Assembly (NCBI GenBank): GCA_049612785.1 | Contig: JBMZBW010000040.1 | Location: 1-19,247 of the forward strand | From: UBA7985 sp049612785 | Lineage (GTDB): Bacteria > Pseudomonadota > Alphaproteobacteria > UBA7985 | Length of the DNA: 19,247 nt | Reading direction: 5' to 3' | In this document: piece by piece, positions 15,102-19,247 of the stretch | Layout: each line of letters opens with the position of its first letter | Numbering within the stretch: the first letter of the stretch is position 1 | Translations under genes and position numbers: made by a program | Notes under the pieces: generated by a model | What the model was told of the DNA's origin: nothing | Databases searched by the model: none | What the model saw: the letters and a program-made list of their open reading frames with translations, nothing else

Positions 15102-16319
15102 ATGTCCAAAATTTCCGTAAAGAACCCAGTCGTTGAACTCGACGGCGATGAAATGACCCGCATCATCTGGTCGTTCATCAAGGAACGGCTGATCCTGCCT
15201 TACCTCGACGTCGACCTGCAATACTACGATCTGGGCATGGAAAAGCGTGACGAGACTGACGACCAGATCACCATTGATGCCGCCAATGCGATCAAGGAGC
15301 ATGGTGTGGGCGTCAAGTGTGCGACCATCACCCCTGACGAGGCTCGGGTTGAAGAGTTTAACCTCAAGCAGATGTACCGGTCGCCCAACGGCACCATCCG
15401 CAACATCCTCGGCGGTACCGTGTTCCGTCAGCCGATCATCATGGAAAACGTACCGCGTCTGGTACCAGGCTGGACTCAGCCGATTGTCATTGGCCGTCAC
15501 GCCTTTGGCGACCAATACCGCGCGACGGATATTCTCGTGCCCGGCGCAGGTCACTTGAAAATGGTCTTTGAGCCTGCGGATGGCGGCGAAGCGGTTGAAT
15601 ACCCGGTCTATGACTTCCAGGAAGCCGGCGTTGCCATGGGTATGTACAACCTTGATGAGTCGATCATCGGCTTCGCACGGGCCTGCATGAACTATGGCCT
15701 GAACCTCGGCTGGCCGGTCTACCTGTCGACCAAGAACACCATCATGAAAAAGTACGATGGCCGGTTCAAAGATTTGTTCCAGCACGTGTTCGAGACTGAA
15801 TTCGAAGACAAGTTCAAGGAAGCGGGCATTACCTACGAACACCGTCTGATCGACGACATGGTTGCCTCTGCGCTCAAGTGGTCAGGTGGCTTTGTCTGGG
15901 CCTGTAAGAACTATGACGGTGACGTTCAGTCCGACACCGTGGCGCAGGGTTTTGGCTCGCTGGGTCTGATGACGTCCGTTCTGATGACGCCGGACGGCAA
16001 GACGGTTGAAGCCGAAGCCGCGCACGGCACTGTAACCCGTCACTACCGCCTGCATCAGCAAGGCAAGGAAACCTCCACCAACCCAATCGCATCCATCTAC
16101 GCATGGACGCGGGGTCTCTACTACCGTGGTCAGTTTGACCAGACCCCGGACGTGGTGAAGTTTGCCGAGGCGCTTGAGTCCGTTTGTGTCAGCACGGTTG
16201 AAAAGGGCTTTATGACCAAAGACCTCGCTCTGCTGGTCTCCCCGGATCAGGGCTGGCTGACCACAAACCAGTTCCTTGACAAGCTCGACGAAGAGTTGAA
16301 GCAGGTCATGGGCCTCTAA
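15102..16319 (+). CDS. icd: NADP-dependent isocitrate dehydrogenase (eukaryote-like type)
   Basis: TCA-cycle enzyme converting isocitrate to 2-oxoglutarate with NADP+ and Mg/Mn2+, cytosolic. The 405-aa protein closely follows the eukaryotic and alphaproteobacterial homodimeric subfamily rather than E. coli Icd. SPNGTIRNILGGTVFR (94-109) supplies Ser94, Asn96, Arg100 and Arg109, and Arg132 lies in VIGRHAFGDQYRATD. Lys211 is in STKNT. Metal ligands are Asp251 (IDDMVA) and Asp274/Asp278 (YDGDVQSD). AEAAHGTVTRHYR (304-316) is the NADP region. The frame opens at a TTG at 15060, but the ATG at 15102 matches the family N-terminus (MSKISVKNPVVELDGDEMTR) and has TGAGGAG 9 nt upstream. The cyclophilin gene follows after 41 bp and may be co-transcribed up to the terminator at 17087. 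Confidence 0.97.
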   Translation: MSKISVKNPVVELDGDEMTRIIWSFIKERLILPYLDVDLQYYDLGMEKRDETDDQITIDAANAIKEHGVGVKCATITPDEARVEEFNLKQMYRSPNGTIRNILGGTVFRQPIIMENVPRLVPGWTQPIVIGRHAFGDQYRATDILVPGAGHLKMVFEPADGGEAVEYPVYDFQEAGVAMGMYNLDESIIGFARACMNYGLNLGWPVYLSTKNTIMKKYDGRFKDLFQHVFETEFEDKFKEAGITYEHRLIDDMVASALKWSGGFVWACKNYDGDVQSDTVAQGFGSLGLMTSVLMTPDGKTVEAEAAHGTVTRHYRLHQQGKETSTNPIASIYAWTRGLYYRGQFDQTPDVVKFAEALESVCVSTVEKGFMTKDLALLVSPDQGWLTTNQFLDKLDEELKQVMGL

Positions 16320-16360
16320 CCCCGACCTGTTGATACAAAGCCTGAGAAAGGACCTCATCC

Positions 16361-17059
16361 ATGCGCTTTATGTTGACCATTCTTGTTGCAACCGCGCTGT
16401 CAGTTTTCATTCTGGTTTCAGGGTGTGGCCTGATTTCGGGCCTTGGCGATGATTCAGGGGGCTCTAGTTCTTCCGATACAGCGGCTGACAGTTCCGCGGG
16501 CGATACATCGTTTCTATCTGATTCCAACAATGCCTTCCTGTCCGGTGCAGGTTCGGCAACAACAACGGAGGCTTCCGCTTTGGATCCCGAAAACACACTC
16601 GAAATTCAGCTCAAAGACGGCACGGTTGTCATCGAGCTTCTGCCTGACGTTGCTCCGCTGCACGTGGCCCGCCTCAAAGAACTGGCCCGTCAGGGGTTCT
16701 ATGACGGCATCAAGTTTCACCGCGTGATCGACGGCTTTATGGCTCAGACCGGCGACCCGCTGGGTAATGGTACGGGGGGCTCCTCTCTGCCAGACCTGCC
16801 AGCTGAATTTTCTTCGGTGCCTTTCGAGCGCGGTACGGTTGGTATGGCCCGGTCTTCGAACCCGAACTCGGCTAACTCCCAGTTCTTCATCATGTTCGCT
16901 GAAGGCTCCTTCCTGAACGGTCAATACACGGTCTTTGGCCAAGTGCGCTCGGGTATGGAATTTGTCGACAACATCAAAAAGGGCGCGGGCCAGAATGGCA
17001 CGTCCTTCTCCGGTGAGCCGGACGTGATGATTTCGATGAAAGTAGCTGCCGACAGCTAA
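16361..17059 (+). CDS. lipoprotein peptidyl-prolyl cis-trans isomerase (cyclophilin)
   Basis: Envelope cyclophilin that should speed proline isomerisation in exported proteins, 232 aa. The signal ends in lipobox LVSGC, with lipidated Cys22. A Ser/Asp/Gly/Thr-rich flexible tether (about 24-70) leads to the cyclophilin domain (about 78-230). Active-site residues are present in FHRVIDGFMAQTGDP (Arg121, Phe126, Gln129), GMARSSNPNSANSQFFI (161-177) and NGQYTVFGQV (186-195). As in many bacterial short cyclophilins, the tryptophan that confers cyclosporin sensitivity is not evident. An AAGGA ribosome binding site lies 8 nt before the ATG. A strong terminator follows. The domain is strikingly similar to the next cyclophilin, pointing to a local duplication. 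Asp at +2 is absent (Gly23), which would favour outer-membrane sorting if the E. coli rule applies here. Confidence 0.93.
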   Translation: MRFMLTILVATALSVFILVSGCGLISGLGDDSGGSSSSDTAADSSAGDTSFLSDSNNAFLSGAGSATTTEASALDPENTLEIQLKDGTVVIELLPDVAPLHVARLKELARQGFYDGIKFHRVIDGFMAQTGDPLGNGTGGSSLPDLPAEFSSVPFERGTVGMARSSNPNSANSQFFIMFAEGSFLNGQYTVFGQVRSGMEFVDNIKKGAGQNGTSFSGEPDVMISMKVAADS

Positions 17060-17086
17060 GACCTGACCACAGTCAGTCCAAAAAAT

Positions 17087-17128
17087 AGAAGCCGCGAGAC
17101 TCTTTTCGATTCTCGCGGCTTCTTTATT
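17087..17128 (+). terminator. intrinsic terminator after the first cyclophilin gene
   Basis: AGAAGCCGCGAGA (17087-17099) and TCTCGCGGCTTCT (17111-17123) form a perfect 13-bp stem with an 11-nt loop, followed by TTATT. An A-run just upstream (17080-17085) gives T residues on the opposite strand too. It separates the icd-cyclophilin unit from the second cyclophilin gene. Confidence 0.9.
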
Positions 17129-17197
17129 GGGTGTAGAAGCGTAACTCTCTTACAGTGCCGTCACTGATTTTTGACGATAAACAGGAAAGTTCGCTTC

Positions 17198-18202
17198 ATG
17201 ATTCTCCGGCTTCTCGCGGCCAGCGCCGCTTCTCTCGCTTTGACCACAACGGCACTGGCGCAAACGGCACTGGTGGTTGTGGGTGAGGGTGTCGATGAGT
17301 CCTGCTCAGACCGTGTGACGCAGACCTTGCAAACGGTGGGTTACCAGACCAAGTCAGCCACCATTTCCCCTGCCCCAGCAGGGTTGGAGGTCAATTCAGC
17401 GCTGAAAGCTGCGATGGATGCCGTCGGTGAAGAGGTCAACGCCGTGATTTCCCTGAACCTCTCGCCAGCGACCTACAGCGAGATCAACGTCGCGGCCTAC
17501 GGCAATATCGCCTGTGATGCGGCCTTCCAAAACGAAGGCGGCGAAGCAGTTTTGGCGCGCGCGCTGGAACTGGGACAGCCCATTGCCTTGCAAGCCGCCG
17601 TAATCCTCTACCCTGAAACAATGGCGGGTTCGATTGCCGTGGCCATGCTTTCAGGCTTCGAAAGCATTGCCAAGCCGTCTGTGGATCAAGTCGCGCAACA
17701 GGTTGATGTCGCGGGTGGTGACGCAGAAAAAACCATGGTGATCGACACCAAGTATGGTTACATCGCGGTCTCCTTGCGAGACGATCTGGCGCCCATGCAT
17801 GCACAGCGGATGATGGAGCTGACCCGCGAGGGCTTTTATGACGGTGTGGTCTTTCACCGCGTGATCGACGGGTTCATGGCGCAGACCGGTGATCCGACCG
17901 GAACGGGCCGTGGTGGTTCCGAAAAACCGGATCTGAAGCCGGAATTCTCGGACCCCTCCGTCGCCAGCTTTACCCGCGGCACCGTTGGTATGGCGCGCTC
18001 ACAGGATCCGGCATCTGCCAACTCCCAGTTCTTCATCATGTTTGATGATGGCGCTTTCCTTGACGGCCAGTACACCATCATCGGCGAAGTGCTGGTGGGT
18101 ATGGACGCTGTGGATCAGATCAAGCGTGGCGCCCCCGGTTCGGGCACCGTAACGAACCCCGATCGCATGCAGCGGGTCTTTATGCTGTCGGATGAAATCT
18201 AG
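17198..18202 (+). CDS. exported cyclophilin-type peptidyl-prolyl isomerase with unrecognised N-terminal domain
   Basis: A periplasmic protein of 334 aa. The signal peptide MILRLLAASAASLALTTTAL is cleaved probably after ALA21. Residues about 22-175 form a domain I do not recognise: it starts ALVVVGEGVDESCSDRV, is alpha/beta-looking, has two Cys (36 and 106) and contains NVAAYGNIACDAAF. The C-terminal half (about 178-334) is a complete cyclophilin with FHRVIDGFMAQTGDP (Arg221, Phe226, Gln229), GMARSQDPASANSQFFI and DGQYTIIGEV. The frame extends upstream to a TTG at 17171, but the ATG at 17198 gives a clean signal peptide and has AGGAAAG about 9 nt upstream. CAGTG-CCGT-CACTG (17153-17166) lies in its upstream region. 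The following gene overlaps its last 11 bases, so the two are co-transcribed. Confidence 0.9.
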   Translation: MILRLLAASAASLALTTTALAQTALVVVGEGVDESCSDRVTQTLQTVGYQTKSATISPAPAGLEVNSALKAAMDAVGEEVNAVISLNLSPATYSEINVAAYGNIACDAAFQNEGGEAVLARALELGQPIALQAAVILYPETMAGSIAVAMLSGFESIAKPSVDQVAQQVDVAGGDAEKTMVIDTKYGYIAVSLRDDLAPMHAQRMMELTREGFYDGVVFHRVIDGFMAQTGDPTGTGRGGSEKPDLKPEFSDPSVASFTRGTVGMARSQDPASANSQFFIMFDDGAFLDGQYTIIGEVLVGMDAVDQIKRGAPGSGTVTNPDRMQRVFMLSDEI

Positions 18203-19184
18203 AACTTTGATCCCGGCCGGGATCGGTCTTGGACTGATCCTTGGCTTGGGCGCAGCAATAGGAGCAGGGGCGCAGGATTCGGGCGCCCCTTTGTTTGAGA
18301 ATGGCCGGATGCTGCGGCCACTGGTGCAAGATGTCTTGCAGGGTTCTGTGCTGGTTGAGCGGTGTGAGCCCGACCCCAGTGACCTGTTGCGCATGAGCTG
18401 CCACTTTGAAGGCACCGGCCAGATCGTCGACGTACGAATGAACGGCTTACTGGCCCGTTTGCAGGGTCTGGAGGTCGATCCCCGTGCGGAAATCCTCGAA
18501 TTCGCCAATGGTGTGCTGGTACAGGGCGATCCCGATCGGATCTTTCCGGAACGGTCACAGCTTCGTCCAATCGTGCGCGCGCGCAGTGATGTTGAGAGGG
18601 CCAGCGATGAGGAGCGGTTGCCGTCTGAAGCGCTGTTCACCGTTGTTGGCTTTCCCGAAGCTGTTGCCTTTGCTGTGCGTGATGATGCCAACACGGTTCA
18701 TCTGATCAAAAGCGCGGATGACCCGGCGTTGGGGTACGCGGAATTTTCGCAAGTGATGGAGCGTGCCAAGTCCAACGCGCCCTGGATCCGGCAGGGATTG
18801 GCGCGCTTGCAGTGCGGAGGCCTGTCCGAGCCGCGCTATTGCCGCGTGGAGGTCGATCAATTTTACGAGTCATCGCTGGTGCTTGATGCCAGGTTCACCC
18901 AGTGGCTGGCAACGCAGGTCGGCGAACCATCGTTGATCGCCGTTCCGGCGCGCGATGAAGTATTGATTGTACCCTTGAGCAATCGTCAGGCGCTGGAAGA
19001 TCTGGAAGCGCGTCTCAAGTACTATCGACCCTTTGCCATCACGCACAAAACGGCGTTCTGGACTGGCTTACCGCGTTCTCCGCTGGAGCCAGTGGAGACG
19101 TGGTCTTTGCGAGGTGGGTTATGGCTGCCCGCTCGCGCGGTGGTGCGCAAGGTCAATGGCGAAGTACTGACTTTTAGCCTCTAG
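18192..19184 (+). CDS. exported protein of unknown function
   Basis: A 330-aa product with signal peptide MKSRTLIPAGIGLGLILGLG and predicted cleavage after AGA27. The mature part is largely soluble and carries exactly four cysteines, as two pairs (58/70 and 208/217), which suggests two local disulfides in the periplasm. The segment SLIAVPARDEVLIVPLSN (247-264) followed by a charged helix slightly resembles DUF1444-type proteins, but I would not assign it. The start ATG at 18192 lies inside the cyclophilin gene's last codons (11-bp overlap). It has no strong Shine-Dalgarno of its own, so translation is probably coupled. An exported, Cys-paired protein made together with a periplasmic prolyl isomerase may be a client or partner; this is inference. 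Confidence 0.85.
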   Translation: MKSRTLIPAGIGLGLILGLGAAIGAGAQDSGAPLFENGRMLRPLVQDVLQGSVLVERCEPDPSDLLRMSCHFEGTGQIVDVRMNGLLARLQGLEVDPRAEILEFANGVLVQGDPDRIFPERSQLRPIVRARSDVERASDEERLPSEALFTVVGFPEAVAFAVRDDANTVHLIKSADDPALGYAEFSQVMERAKSNAPWIRQGLARLQCGGLSEPRYCRVEVDQFYESSLVLDARFTQWLATQVGEPSLIAVPARDEVLIVPLSNRQALEDLEARLKYYRPFAITHKTAFWTGLPRSPLEPVETWSLRGGLWLPARAVVRKVNGEVLTFSL

Positions 19185-19247
19185 TCTTCAAACAGCCGGG
19201 TCCGTGCTGTGTCGAATACATGGCCTGAGGAGGCAATCCATAGTGGT
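19181..19247 (-). CDS. C-terminal end of a convergent gene (partial)
   Basis: On the minus strand the last 66 bases are open in one frame and end in TAG at 19181-19183, giving 21 residues that finish IASSGHVFDTARTRLFED. The gene would enter from beyond the right edge. Its stop is interleaved with the stop of the plus-strand gene in CTAG (19181-19184), a common convergent arrangement. Too short to name, and chance openness cannot be excluded. Confidence 0.35.
   Translation of the reverse strand, partial: PLWIASSGHVFDTARTRLFED

Noticed and set aside
14976..15842. Long minus-strand open frame (288 codons) opposite icd
   Set aside because: It is antisense to the well-supported icd gene, has no domain or signal, and arises from GC-biased third positions.

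Overview
The window reads as a chromosomal segment of an alphaproteobacterium, probably a marine or aquatic one near the Rhodobacterales/Parvularculales/Maricaulales. This rests on moderately high GC, a eukaryote-like NADP isocitrate dehydrogenase, the ppx-rlmE-guaB gene order, a Rhodobacter-style RND permease and an AT-type outer-membrane autotransporter. Taxonomy is inferred, not proven. I see no rRNA, tRNA, CRISPR array, insertion sequence or phage gene.

Left arm (1-5290, all minus strand): a probable operon read right to left. It holds a DUF2799-like lipoprotein, trhO (tRNA U34 hydroxylase), a ppx/gppA exopolyphosphatase/pppGpp phosphatase, rlmE (23S rRNA 2'-O-methyltransferase) and guaB (IMP dehydrogenase). 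ppx and rlmE share a TGATG stop-start junction. The theme is RNA modification plus guanine nucleotide and stringent-response metabolism.

Middle (5290-9530): an AT-rich intergenic region precedes a 1006-aa classical autotransporter. Its passenger carries a regular ladder of Gly/Asp turns. Next come, on the minus strand, a small secreted or membrane protein and a cysteine-free ArsR-family repressor. A perfect 7-9-7 palindrome sits inside the repressor's own predicted promoter.

Right centre (9531-14889, plus strand): an efflux operon of membrane fusion protein, RND permease and a LOG-family nucleotide hydrolase. The permease is broken into two reading frames at a G4 tract, meeting at another TGATG. 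It is either a frameshifted single gene or a real split transporter. It also has an unusual extra hydrophobic insertion between TM6 and TM7.

Right arm (14890-19247): icd, a lipoprotein cyclophilin, a strong intrinsic terminator, a second exported cyclophilin with an unrecognised N-terminal domain, and an overlapping exported protein of unknown function with four cysteines. The last 65 bases appear to hold the C-terminal end of a convergent gene that shares a CTAG stop with its neighbour.

The best leads are the split permease with its extra membrane insertion, the self-contained ArsR operator, the Gly/Asp ladder in the autotransporter, and the paired envelope cyclophilins.
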